A DNA stretch of 64,000 bases from Mannheimia indoligenes (GTDB taxonomy: Bacteria > Pseudomonadota > Gammaproteobacteria > Enterobacterales > Pasteurellaceae): the NCBI RefSeq assembly GCF_036880405.1, contig NZ_JBAJJM010000007.1, forward strand, positions 258,891 to 322,890. The letters are read 5' to 3'. The position numbers and the translations under genes were made by a program. The notes below the pieces were generated by a model. That model did no database searches and was not told where the DNA came from. It was given only the letters and a program-made list of their open reading frames with translations. The number at the start of each line of letters is the position of its first letter. Position 1 is the first letter of the stretch. Positions 52,467-61,336 of this stretch are shown here, one piece after another.

Positions 52467-54869
52467 ATGGCACCAAGAAAAAAGAAAGCAATTGAATTAC
52501 CACTACTTCCATTGCGTGATGTGGTGGTGTTCCCATATATGGTTATGCCGTTATTTGTAGGTCGTGAAAAATCAATTCAAGCCCTACGTTCGGCGATGGA
52601 TTCAAACAAACAACTGTTTTTAGTTACTCAACAAGACCCGAATAAAGAAGAACCAAGCAAAGACGATATGTATTCTGTTGGTGTAACAGCTAACATCATT
52701 CAAATGTTAAACTTGCCGGATGGCACAGTAAAAGTGCTGGTTGAAGGTCAAACTCGTGCAAAAATCGAGCAAATTCACGATGATGAAAACGGCTTCTGGG
52801 CGGCAATTCAGCCTATTTATTCTGAATATAATGAAGAAAATGAAGAATTAAAAACTATTGCTAAAACAACTTTAACCGAATTTGAAAATTACGTTAAAAA
52901 TAATAAGAAAATTCCAGCGGAAATTATTCCTAAACTGCAAAAAATTACGCTTGAAGATCGCTTAGCAGATACGATTGCCTCTAACTTAATTGCTCCGGTA
53001 AAGAAAAAACAGGAACTGCTAGAGCAACCGAATCTCATTGCTCGTTTTGAAGCCTTATTAATTGCGATGGCAACGGAAATGGATACCCTTGAAACAGAAA
53101 CTCGTATCCGTAACCGTGTGAAGCAACAAATGGAGAAAAACCAGCGTGATTACTATCTCAATGAGCAAATCAAAGCCATTCAGAAAGAATTAGGCAATGG
53201 TGATGATGTTGAGCAAAGTGAGTTAGATAAGCTCAAAGAGAAAATTGATGCATCTAAATTACCAACAGATGTAAAAGAGAAGTTGGATAATGAATTTAAA
53301 AAGCTAAAAGCAATGCCGCAAAGCTCGTCAGAAGCAACGGTTGTGCGTACTTATATCGACTGGATTTTACAAATGCCTTGGCATAAAAAATCAGCGGTGA
53401 AGAAAGATTTAGCTAAAGCACAGGAAGTTCTGGATAAAGACCACTACGGTTTAGAACGAGTGAAAGATCGTATTGTGGAATATCTTGCGGTACAAAGCCG
53501 TTTAAATAAATTGAAAGGTCCAATCCTCTGCTTAGTTGGTCCTCCGGGTGTTGGTAAAACCTCACTAGGGCAATCTATTGCCAATGCAACAGGACGTAAA
53601 TATGTACGTATGGCGTTAGGTGGTGTACGTGATGAGGCGGAAATTCGTGGTCATCGTCGTACTTACATTGGATCAATGCCGGGTTCTCTAATGATGAAAA
53701 TGGCGAAAGTTGGCGTTCGTAACCCACTGTTTTTATTAGATGAAATCGACAAAATGGCTCAAGATATGCGTGGCGATCCGGCTTCAGCGTTGCTTGAAGT
53801 ATTAGACCCGGAGCAAAATAAAGCCTTTAACGACCACTATTTAGAAGTAGATTACGATTTATCTGATGTAATGTTTGTGGCAACCTCAAACTCAATGAAC
53901 ATTCCACCGGCATTGCTAGATCGTATGGAAGTCATTCGTCTTTCAGGCTATACCGAAGATGAAAAAATGCACATTGCTCGCGATCATTTACTAGCTAAAC
54001 AGCAAGAAAATAATGGATTACAAGAAGGCGAACTCACAGTGGAAGATGGTGCAATTTTAAGCATTATCCGCTACTACACCCGTGAAGCCGGTGTGCGTGG
54101 GCTTGAACGAGAAATTGCTAAAATCTGCCGTAAAGCCGTAAAAGCTTTAGTGCTAGATAAAAAATTGAAATCGATCACGGTTTCTGAGAGCAATATTGAA
54201 GACTATTTAGGTGTAAAACGCTTTGACTACGGCAAAATGGATAGCCAAAACCGCATTGGGGAAGTAACAGGTTTGGCGTGGACAGAAGTGGGCGGCGATT
54301 TATTAACCATTGAAACTGCCTCTGTGGCGGGTAAGGGTAAATTCTCTTACACGGGTTCATTAGGCGATGTGATGAAAGAATCTATCCAAGCGGCAATGGT
54401 TGTAGTTCGCTCTCGTGCAGATAAATTGGGTATTGCGGCAGACTTCCACGAAAAACGTGATATCCACGTTCACGTACCCGATGGAGCAACACCAAAAGAT
54501 GGTCCAAGTGCCGGTATTGCAATGTGTACCGCATTAATTTCAAGCTTAACAGGCAACCCGGTGCGTAAAGAAGTTGCAATGACAGGTGAGATCAGCCTAC
54601 GTGGAAAAGTATTGCCAATCGGCGGCTTAAAAGAGAAACTGCTAGCCGCTCATCGTGGCGGTATTACAACTGTGATTATTCCGAAAGAGAATGAAAAAGA
54701 CTTGGAGGAAATTCCGGAAAATGCCAAAGCAGCATTACATATTCACGCCGTAGAGACGATTGATGAAGTGCTTGCAATTGCTCTTGAAAACCCACCGATG
54801 GGAATTGAAGCATTGCCAAAAGCAGAAATTAAGGTGAAAAAACCACGTGCAAAAGCAACGGTTCAATAA
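52467..54869 (+). CDS. lon: ATP-dependent protease Lon
   Basis: This 800-residue cytoplasmic AAA+ protease degrades misfolded and regulatory proteins. The N-terminal LAN domain starts ELPLLPLRDVVVFPYMVMPLFVGR. A coiled middle and the ATPase follow (Walker A GPPGVGKTS near 358-366, Walker B FLLDEIDKM). The C-terminal serine-lysine protease domain has catalytic Ser681 (PKDGPSAG) and Lys near 724. The C-terminus has a short basic extension (KVKKPRAKATVQ). Upstream promoter fits heat shock. Confidence 0.97.
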   Translation: MAPRKKKAIELPLLPLRDVVVFPYMVMPLFVGREKSIQALRSAMDSNKQLFLVTQQDPNKEEPSKDDMYSVGVTANIIQMLNLPDGTVKVLVEGQTRAKIEQIHDDENGFWAAIQPIYSEYNEENEELKTIAKTTLTEFENYVKNNKKIPAEIIPKLQKITLEDRLADTIASNLIAPVKKKQELLEQPNLIARFEALLIAMATEMDTLETETRIRNRVKQQMEKNQRDYYLNEQIKAIQKELGNGDDVEQSELDKLKEKIDASKLPTDVKEKLDNEFKKLKAMPQSSSEATVVRTYIDWILQMPWHKKSAVKKDLAKAQEVLDKDHYGLERVKDRIVEYLAVQSRLNKLKGPILCLVGPPGVGKTSLGQSIANATGRKYVRMALGGVRDEAEIRGHRRTYIGSMPGSLMMKMAKVGVRNPLFLLDEIDKMAQDMRGDPASALLEVLDPEQNKAFNDHYLEVDYDLSDVMFVATSNSMNIPPALLDRMEVIRLSGYTEDEKMHIARDHLLAKQQENNGLQEGELTVEDGAILSIIRYYTREAGVRGLEREIAKICRKAVKALVLDKKLKSITVSESNIEDYLGVKRFDYGKMDSQNRIGEVTGLAWTEVGGDLLTIETASVAGKGKFSYTGSLGDVMKESIQAAMVVVRSRADKLGIAADFHEKRDIHVHVPDGATPKDGPSAGIAMCTALISSLTGNPVRKEVAMTGEISLRGKVLPIGGLKEKLLAAHRGGITTVIIPKENEKDLEEIPENAKAALHIHAVETIDEVLAIALENPPMGIEALPKAEIKVKKPRAKATVQ

Positions 54870-54875
54870 TAGTAA

Positions 54876-54905
54876 TAAAGGTGCAGTAATGCACCTTTAT
54901 TTTTT
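54876..54905 (+). terminator. Intrinsic terminator of lon
   Basis: AAAGGTGCA-gtaa-TGCACCTTT stem followed by ATTTTTT. Confidence 0.88.
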
Positions 54906-54909
54906 GGAT

Positions 54910-54967
54910 ACAAGCGGTCTAATTTTTTACTAATTTTGTAAATTTTTATAAAAATATGACCGCTTGT
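54910..54967. terminator. Inverted uptake-signal pair between lon and ilvY
   Basis: ACAAGCGGTC at 54910-54919 and GACCGCTTGT at 54958-54967 bracket a 38-base AT-rich loop; they lie at the 3' end of both convergent genes. Confidence 0.6.
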
Positions 54968-54969
54968 TG

Positions 54970-55857
54970 TTATGCTGTTTTAGACAATAACGCCCAAAAT
55001 GCGTTGATAATCGGTTCTTGTAACCGCCTTTGCTGAACACAAACACCCAGCTCAAATGGCGTAATCGGCGAGGGTAAATTTAAATATGAAACTTGGTTAT
55101 TCATTGGGCTATGTTTGATAACCACATCAGGCAATAACGCCACACCAAAACCAAGTGCAACCATTGGTAATATTGCCTCGTGCCCTGTTACTGTGGCATA
55201 AATTCTCGGCTCTTTGATTTTCTGCTCTTTAAACCAACGGTCAATACGCTTTCTCACCGGACCATTCACCGGCAAAATAAAAGGCACATTTTTCCAATCT
55301 ATCGGCGATTGTTGTAAGAGCTGTGTTGCTTGGCAGGCAACGCGAGGAGCAATAATTGAAAGCTCAATATCATCAATGTAGTGAAAAATAATATTATTCG
55401 GTAGAAGTTCCGGTTTTCCTGCGATGGCAATATCCGCAGTAAGAGATTGCACTTCGTGCAGGGCTTGTGCCGGGTCGCCTGTGGTTAGCTTAATATCTAC
55501 CTTTGGATACTTCTGTCTAAAACGAGATAAGATCGGTGGTAAATGGCTATAAGAGGCTGTTACAGAACAAAACACTTTCAACTCGCCTTCTAACTCGCCT
55601 TGTGTAGGCGAAATTTGACTTTGAAGTTGCTGCCATTGTACCCAACCTTGCTGAGCAAATTCTAAGAACTTTTCCCCTGCTTCGGTAAGATGAACCTGTC
55701 TATTATCCCGCAAAAATAACGGCTGCCCCACCTCTTCTTCCATACGCTGAATATGGCGGGTAAGGGTTGAAGCCGTCATATAATTTTTTTCCGCACTACG
55801 AATAAAACTTCGAGTTTGGACAATATCCAGGAACAGTTTTAGGCTTTGGAATTCCAT
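54970..55857 (-). CDS. ilvY: LysR-type regulator IlvY
   Basis: This 295-residue LysR-type regulator has an N-terminal winged helix (FLDIVQTRSFIRSAEKNYMTASTLTRHIQRMEEE) and a periplasmic-binding-like effector domain. Stretches such as FCSVTASYSHLPPILSRFRQKYP, IKLTTGDPAQAL, IAIAGKPELLP and TPFELGVCVQQRRLQEPIINAFW are those of IlvY, activator of ilvC in response to acetolactate. Normally ilvY is divergent from ilvC; here ilvC is absent and it lies one base after a glycosyltransferase gene on the same strand. Confidence 0.9.
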   Translation of the reverse strand: MEFQSLKLFLDIVQTRSFIRSAEKNYMTASTLTRHIQRMEEEVGQPLFLRDNRQVHLTEAGEKFLEFAQQGWVQWQQLQSQISPTQGELEGELKVFCSVTASYSHLPPILSRFRQKYPKVDIKLTTGDPAQALHEVQSLTADIAIAGKPELLPNNIIFHYIDDIELSIIAPRVACQATQLLQQSPIDWKNVPFILPVNGPVRKRIDRWFKEQKIKEPRIYATVTGHEAILPMVALGFGVALLPDVVIKHSPMNNQVSYLNLPSPITPFELGVCVQQRRLQEPIINAFWALLSKTA

Positions 55858-55858
55858 A

Positions 55859-56890
55859 TTATTTTAGCCATTCTGGTTTAATATCAGCAACATTTAGTTC
55901 ATTTACGCTCTTTTTAAAATGAAGAATATGTGTTTCTGCCTGATTATTAGGATGCCAATGTATAAAATTTTGTTCATCACTACTATAAAACGTAATGATT
56001 TTTTTATGAAGCCCTGCTGCAATATGCACTGTTGAAGTATCAGGGGAGATTAATAAATCAGCAAAACGAATTAGCTCAATTGAGTCAAAAACTGTTTTTG
56101 TTTTTTCATATACAAATACATTCTTATACTGTTTTGCTAAATTGGCTAATTTTTCTGTAACTCCAGGAAAAGTAAGCAATATGATAGGTTTATGGCTATT
56201 TTGTGTTAAGTAATTTAATAAGTTACTTATCTGCTCATCACTGAATTTCCTTGCCGAACCGGCACCAAAAAGGTTTAAGGCAATATAATTATTTATCTGA
56301 TACTCAGATAAATAATCTGTTACAGATCGCTGACTAACTTTATTTACAGGAACATCATAGTTGGTATTAATATGATTAAATCCAACTAAAGATAAAGCAT
56401 CTCGGTAAATTTCAGAAAAATGCTGTTTTTTATCAGCCACATTTAAATCAAATAAATGATAATTTTGCTTTTGATACCCCACATAATGCTTAGCTGAAAT
56501 AGTCCGTAAGAAGAGTAAATCTCGATTGCGTAAAGTTACTGTTGGGTCAATCACAACATCATATTGCTCTTTGGCTAACTCTCTACCACAACGAATATAA
56601 TCAGGAATACTTTTAGTCTTAACAAAATAAAGACTATCGATGTAAGGATTATTCTCAAATAAATAGTGATTTTTTCGTGAACAAACAACTCCTATTTTTG
56701 TATGCGGAGAGTGCTTTTTAATTTCACGGAAAACAAATGAACTGACAATATAATCACCAATTTTTCCATCGTGGCGAAGAAATAAGATTTTCTCAGGAAC
56801 TTTCTGTAAGCTTGGGTTAGTATTTTTTCTATCTAAAAGTGATTTACCGATAGCCAATCTTACTTTTCTTAACGTTGCTTTAATACTCAT
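55859..56890 (-). CDS. Glycosyltransferase family 9 (heptosyltransferase-like)
   Basis: This 343-residue GT-B fold enzyme has the N-terminal loop RHDGKIGDYIVSSFVFREIK with the likely catalytic Asp in IGD. The C-terminal nucleotide-sugar motif is ADLLISPDTSTVHIAAGLHKKIITFYS. GT9 enzymes add heptose, or related sugars, to LOS core. It is divergent from a second GT9 gene across a 45-base gap and continues directly into ilvY. No good Shine-Dalgarno is visible. The sequence is AT-rich and diverged from RfaC/RfaF, so the sugar added is unknown. Confidence 0.82.
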   Translation of the reverse strand: MSIKATLRKVRLAIGKSLLDRKNTNPSLQKVPEKILFLRHDGKIGDYIVSSFVFREIKKHSPHTKIGVVCSRKNHYLFENNPYIDSLYFVKTKSIPDYIRCGRELAKEQYDVVIDPTVTLRNRDLLFLRTISAKHYVGYQKQNYHLFDLNVADKKQHFSEIYRDALSLVGFNHINTNYDVPVNKVSQRSVTDYLSEYQINNYIALNLFGAGSARKFSDEQISNLLNYLTQNSHKPIILLTFPGVTEKLANLAKQYKNVFVYEKTKTVFDSIELIRFADLLISPDTSTVHIAAGLHKKIITFYSSDEQNFIHWHPNNQAETHILHFKKSVNELNVADIKPEWLK

Positions 56891-56935
56891 TTTTACATAC
56901 TATAATAATTACATACTATTAGCCTTATTATAGAG

Positions 56936-57979
56936 ATGAAATCTTTAGTTATAAAACTTTTTGGTACAAAAAAACATAAAAAAGTCTTCGATTTTACTCA
57001 AATTAAATCGGTGTTACTCAAACCTATTGGCGATGCTATCGGTGATGCAGTGGTTCATATCGCACACTTAGAGCAAATCAAGCAGGCTCTTCCTGATGTC
57101 AAAATTGCTGTTTTAGTTACAAAGCGTAATCAACAACTTTTTTCTCAGGCTAGTGTAGTGGACGCCATCTTGAAAGATAAACCCTCTACTTATTTATCAC
57201 AACGTAATAAATGGGATCTTTATTTAGATTTTCAGCCTACTTTCACAACCAAGAGTATTGTTTTAGATAAAATATTAAACCCTAAATTTATTATCAACTT
57301 TGGAAAAAAGCAAAAGCAAGTTTACAATTTAGACTCTGTAAAAAATTATGATTTCACTACAGAATTTCCAAATCACGTTCATTTTGCTGATTATTTAAAT
57401 TACTCTGTTTTTTCTTCTTTTTTAGAAAAAAACCAAATCAATTATAATTTAGATATACCATACGAAAAGCACAATAGCATTGAAGCAGTATGGCATCAAT
57501 CAAAAATCAAGTTACTACTCAATCCGCAAGGTAGTATGCGAGAGATTCCAACTGAAGAACTATCTACTTTATTATCAATGATTGATAGTAAATATTGGGA
57601 AAATATTAGTTGTGTACTGACTAATACAACAAACAGTGAAAAATATTTAGCTAAACTTAAAACCCCATTTCCAGTAAGCTTAGCTCCCCAAAACGATATT
57701 TTAGGCTATTGTGCATTAGTTAATTCAGCTGATCTTGTCATTGCGGTCGATGGCGGAGGTGTGCATATTTCTTGTGCATTAGGTAAAAGGCTACTTTCCT
57801 TCTATGCTAATCATACAACTAATATCGCACGCTGGTATCCTAAACCTAAAAAAGGGATTGAAACTTTTATGGTCGTGTCAAACAAATGGACGGAAAATAA
57901 TAATGACACATCAGATTTTCCTCTAGTAGAAGCTGCTAAATGGTTAAATAGCCAATTTGCAAAACTTTCAGAAAAATAA
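56936..57979 (+). CDS. Glycosyltransferase family 9, second member of a divergent pair
   Basis: This 347-residue GT9 protein has the motif LLKPIGDAIGDAVVHIAHLEQIK (two candidate IGD loops) and the C-terminal NSADLVIAVDGGGVHISCALGKRLLSFYAN. It is only distantly similar to its neighbour on the other strand. Presumably it adds a sugar to LOS or another surface glycan. It ends next to a terminator shared with rpmE. Confidence 0.82.
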   Translation: MKSLVIKLFGTKKHKKVFDFTQIKSVLLKPIGDAIGDAVVHIAHLEQIKQALPDVKIAVLVTKRNQQLFSQASVVDAILKDKPSTYLSQRNKWDLYLDFQPTFTTKSIVLDKILNPKFIINFGKKQKQVYNLDSVKNYDFTTEFPNHVHFADYLNYSVFSSFLEKNQINYNLDIPYEKHNSIEAVWHQSKIKLLLNPQGSMREIPTEELSTLLSMIDSKYWENISCVLTNTTNSEKYLAKLKTPFPVSLAPQNDILGYCALVNSADLVIAVDGGGVHISCALGKRLLSFYANHTTNIARWYPKPKKGIETFMVVSNKWTENNNDTSDFPLVEAAKWLNSQFAKLSEK

Positions 57980-58000
57980 ACCGCTTGTAATCTAAAAAAA

Positions 58001-58029
58001 CAAAACCCCACATAACAGTGGGGTTTGTA
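58001..58029. terminator. Bidirectional terminator between the GT9 gene and rpmE
   Basis: CAAAACCCCAC-ataaca-GTGGGGTTTG stem with an A-run on the left and T-rich right side, between convergent genes. Confidence 0.85.
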
Positions 58030-58041
58030 ATAATTAATAAA

Positions 58042-58254
58042 TTATTTTGAGCTTGGAATGCTGAAACGTTTGTTAAAGCGTTCAACACGACCACCAGTAT
58101 CAACAACACGTTGTTTACCGGTGTAGAACGGGTGGCAGTTACCACATACGTCTAAGTTTAAATCTTTACCTACTGTTGAGCGGGTTTTAACTACATTACC
58201 ACAAGAGCAAGTTGCAGTAATTTCTTTATATTCTGGGTGAATACCTTGTTTCAT
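58042..58254 (-). CDS. rpmE: 50S ribosomal protein L31 (zinc-binding form)
   Basis: This 70-residue protein has the zinc ligands Cys16, Cys18, Cys37 and Cys40, marking the C+ form rather than the zinc-independent paralogue. MKQGIHPEYKE and CGNCHPFYTGKQR are characteristic. AGAGG lies before the ATG. A structured leader upstream may mediate autoregulation. Confidence 0.96.
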   Translation of the reverse strand: MKQGIHPEYKEITATCSCGNVVKTRSTVGKDLNLDVCGNCHPFYTGKQRVVDTGGRVERFNKRFSIPSSK

Positions 58255-58267
58255 TGGAGAACCTCTA

Positions 58268-58336
58268 ACGAGACCATATCGCCACTTGCCGAGCCTTCCG
58301 TTTTGGGGCTGTGCCGAACAAGTACCATATGTGATT
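58268..58336 (-). ncRNA. Possible L31 autoregulatory leader
   Basis: On the reverse strand, 14 to 80 bases upstream of rpmE, an interrupted hairpin forms: ACTTG (58323-58319) with CAAGT (58288-58284) enclosing AGCC / GGCT. It is flanked by direct copies of ATATGGT. Its GC-richness stands out from the surroundings. L31 leaders are known in gammaproteobacteria, but I identify this one by position and structure only. Confidence 0.55.
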
Positions 58337-58481
58337 AATAAAATGTTGAGTATAACTCAACGCCAAAAAGAGTGCGTATTTTAGAGAAATTTCCAGCCAA
58401 GATCAACTATTAATCGTTGCTATTTTATAAACTATCCGACAGAACGATATCGAAAGTAATCTATTAAATCCCTACAGATTA

Positions 58482-58497
58482 TGTGAGCTAGATCACA
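58482..58497. promoter_or_regulatory. CRP-cAMP binding site upstream of tktA
   Basis: TGTGAGCTAGATCACA is a perfect TGTGA-N6-TCACA core. The promoter TTGAGA (58514-58519), 18-base spacer, TAAAAT (58538-58543) predicts a start near 58550, placing the site at about -61, ideal for class I activation. Confidence 0.8.
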
Positions 58498-58594
58498 CTT
58501 TTCATTTACTTTTTTGAGATTTTATAAAAAAATAGTGTAAAATCGAACTCTATCCCTTTCTTTTATATAACATTCTTCGACTAGGAGTAACACA

Positions 58595-60601
58595 ATGGCA
58601 GAACGTAAAGTGCTAGCAAATGCAATTCGTTTTTTAAGTATGGACGCTGTGCAAAAAGCTAATTCAGGGCACCCGGGAGCCCCTATGGGTATGGCTGATA
58701 TTGCAGAGGTTTTATGGCGTGATTTTTTAAAGCACAACCCAACCAATCCAAAATGGGCTGATCGCGACCGCTTTGTTCTGTCAAACGGGCACGGTTCAAT
58801 GTTAATTTATAGTTTGTTACATTTAACCGGTTACGATCTTTCTATCGAAGATTTAAAACAATTCCGTCAATTACACTCTAAGACACCGGGACACCCTGAA
58901 TATGGTTATGCACCTGGCGTTGAGACCACAACAGGTCCTTTAGGTCAAGGCATTACTAACGCTGTAGGTATGGCAATTGCAGAAAAAACACTTGCCGCAC
59001 AATTTAACCGTGAAGGTCATAACATTGTTGATCACTACACCTATGCATTTTTAGGTGATGGTTGCTTAATGGAAGGTATTTCTCACGAAGCTTGCTCGTT
59101 AGCTGGTACATTAGGTTTAGGTAAATTAATTGCGTTCTATGATGACAACAATATTTCTATCGATGGGCACGTTGATGGTTGGTTTACTGATGATACAGCA
59201 CAACGCTTTGAAGCTTACGGTTGGCAAGTAATTCGCAATGTTGATGGACACGATGCAGAACAAATCAAATTTGCGATTGAAAATGCACAAGCTGAAACTG
59301 AACGCCCTACCCTAATCATCTGTAAAACAATTATCGGTTACGGCTCACCAAATAAATCAGCTTCTCACGATTGCCACGGTGCACCACTAGGTAATGATGA
59401 AATCGCCTTAACTCGCCAAGCTCTTAACTGGGAATATGCACCATTTGAAATTCCGGCGGAAATCTATTCAGAGTGGGACGCAAAAGCGAAAGGCACACTC
59501 GCAGAAAAAGATTGGAATGCAAAATTTGCCGCTTATGAAGCTGCATATCCAGAACTAGCTGCGGAATTTAAACGCCGCTATGCTGGTGAATTACCGGCAA
59601 ACTGGGAAGCAGAAAGCAAAGCATTTATTGAGAAGCTACAAGCAAATCCGGCAAATATCGCAAGCCGTAAAGCATCTCAAAATGCGATTGAAGCCTATGC
59701 ACCAACATTACCTGAATTTTTAGGTGGTTCAGCAGACCTCGCAGGTTCTAACTTAACCTTATGGTCCGGCTCAAAACCAATCCGAGCAGATCACAATGTA
59801 GATGGTAACTACATCAACTACGGTGTACGTGAGTTTGGTATGTCTGCGATTATGAACGGTATTGCCCTACACGGCGGATTTATTCCTTACGGTGCAACAT
59901 TCTTAATGTTCTATGAATACGCTCACAATGCTGTGCGTATGGCGGCATTAATGAAACAACGTGTATTATACGTTTATACTCACGACTCAATTGGTTTAGG
60001 TGAAGATGGTCCTACACACCAACCTATAGAACAAACTGCTTCATTACGCCTGATTCCAAACTTAGAAACGTGGAGACCAGCAGACCAAGTAGAATCTGCA
60101 ATCGCGTGGAAAGCTGCTGTTGAACGTAAAGATGGTCCTTCAGCATTGATCTTTACTCGCCAAAACCTTGCACAACAAGAGCGTACTGCAGAACAATTAG
60201 CAAATGTAGCTCGTGGTGGCTATATCTTGCGTGATTGCTGTGAAAAAGGTACTTGCCCGGATTTAATCCTAATCGCAACAGGCTCTGAAGTTGATTTAGC
60301 AATGAAAGCCGCAGATGTATTAGATGGCGAAGGTGTGAAAGTTCGCGTTGTTTCAATGCCAAGCACCAATGTGTTTGACAAACAAGATGAAGCATACCGT
60401 GAGTCTGTATTACCACGTTCAGTAACAAAACGTGTTGCAATTGAAGCTCAAATTGCAGACTTCTGGTATAAATACGTTGGCTTTGAAGGTCGAGTTGTAG
60501 GTATGAATAGCTTCGGCGAATCAGCACCGGCTGACCAATTATTCAAACTCTTCGGCTTTACTGTTGAAAACGTAGTTGCAAAAGCGAAAGAGATTTTATA
60601 A
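58595..60601 (+). CDS. tktA: Transketolase
   Basis: This 668-residue thiamine-diphosphate enzyme of the non-oxidative pentose phosphate pathway shows NSGHPGAPMGMADIAEVLW and VLSNGHGSML. The cofactor-binding GDGCLMEGISHEACSLAG extends to the Asn residues of YDDNNISIDG, and GLGEDGPTHQPIEQ lies in the pyrimidine domain. AGGAGT precedes the ATG. A CRP site upstream suggests carbon control. A terminator and an inverted uptake pair follow. Confidence 0.97.
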   Translation: MAERKVLANAIRFLSMDAVQKANSGHPGAPMGMADIAEVLWRDFLKHNPTNPKWADRDRFVLSNGHGSMLIYSLLHLTGYDLSIEDLKQFRQLHSKTPGHPEYGYAPGVETTTGPLGQGITNAVGMAIAEKTLAAQFNREGHNIVDHYTYAFLGDGCLMEGISHEACSLAGTLGLGKLIAFYDDNNISIDGHVDGWFTDDTAQRFEAYGWQVIRNVDGHDAEQIKFAIENAQAETERPTLIICKTIIGYGSPNKSASHDCHGAPLGNDEIALTRQALNWEYAPFEIPAEIYSEWDAKAKGTLAEKDWNAKFAAYEAAYPELAAEFKRRYAGELPANWEAESKAFIEKLQANPANIASRKASQNAIEAYAPTLPEFLGGSADLAGSNLTLWSGSKPIRADHNVDGNYINYGVREFGMSAIMNGIALHGGFIPYGATFLMFYEYAHNAVRMAALMKQRVLYVYTHDSIGLGEDGPTHQPIEQTASLRLIPNLETWRPADQVESAIAWKAAVERKDGPSALIFTRQNLAQQERTAEQLANVARGGYILRDCCEKGTCPDLILIATGSEVDLAMKAADVLDGEGVKVRVVSMPSTNVFDKQDEAYRESVLPRSVTKRVAIEAQIADFWYKYVGFEGRVVGMNSFGESAPADQLFKLFGFTVENVVAKAKEIL

Positions 60602-60616
60602 TCCTTACATCGTATA

Positions 60617-60643
60617 AAAGCGGGATAAATTCCCGCTTTTTTG
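60617..60643 (+). terminator. Intrinsic terminator of tktA
   Basis: AAAGCGGGA-taaa-TTCCCGCTTT stem followed by a T-run. Confidence 0.9.
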
Positions 60644-60659
60644 TACTTGTTATAGGCAA

Positions 60660-60745
60660 ACAAGCGGTCAATTTTTGATAATTTTTTGCATAAATGACTA
60701 ATATGCTGATAATTTGCAAAATGTTTATAAAATTTGACCGCTTGT
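60660..60745. repeat. Widely spaced inverted uptake-signal pair
   Basis: ACAAGCGGTCAA at 60660-60671 and AATTTGACCGCTTGT at 60731-60745 are separated by about 60 AT-rich bases, between tktA and the convergent FKBP gene. Confidence 0.65.
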
Positions 60746-60754
60746 TTATTAAAA

Positions 60755-61165
60755 CTAAGGATTAATTCTTAATAATTCTATACGATATAACACAGGCTTT
60801 TTAGCTTTACTTCCCTCTTCTTGGTAGCCTAAATGTTTAGGAATATTAAATTCATAAACTGAGCCTACCGGCATCAGCATCAAACTTTGTTGAAGTCCCG
60901 GAAACATATCTCGCACAGGTAAAATTACAGGAACATTATTTAGCGTGCCTTCAAATAACTCGCCTTTCTCGTTATAAGATTTAAAACGGATTTCCACATC
61001 ATCATTGATGCTCGGCTTTTTGCCATTGCTTGCTTTAATCACTTTATATTGCAAGCCTTGTTCCGTAGTTTGATAACTTTGATTAGCCAAAACGGCAGCA
61101 GGTAAACTCACTCCGCCAATTAATAATGCTAAACTAAAAGTATAAAATGATTTCATCATTTTCAT
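60755..61165 (-). CDS. Small exported FKBP-type peptidyl-prolyl isomerase
   Basis: This 136-residue protein has a signal peptide ending near VLANQ (residue 28) and a single FKBP domain (VEIRFKSYNEKGELFEGTLNNVPVILPVRDMFPGLQQSLMLMPVGSVYEFNIPKHLGY shortened relative to FkpA). It lacks FkpA's N-terminal dimerisation helices. Several active-site aromatics typical of FKBPs are not obvious, so isomerase activity is uncertain. AGAGGA precedes the ATG. Likely periplasmic. Confidence 0.82.
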   Translation of the reverse strand: MKMMKSFYTFSLALLIGGVSLPAAVLANQSYQTTEQGLQYKVIKASNGKKPSINDDVEIRFKSYNEKGELFEGTLNNVPVILPVRDMFPGLQQSLMLMPVGSVYEFNIPKHLGYQEEGSKAKKPVLYRIELLRINP

Positions 61166-61336
61166 CTGATTCCTCTCTTGTGATAAAAAAGCATTTAGTT
61201 GCCAGTTGTAGATTAGACAACAATTTTTTGTTTTTGATCATTTAATTCAAATTTTTAATTAAATCTATTTGCTATTTCTACCCATTTTAGGCATATTTAG
61301 ACTTAATTAAATTTATGTTTAGCATAGGAAATTTTT

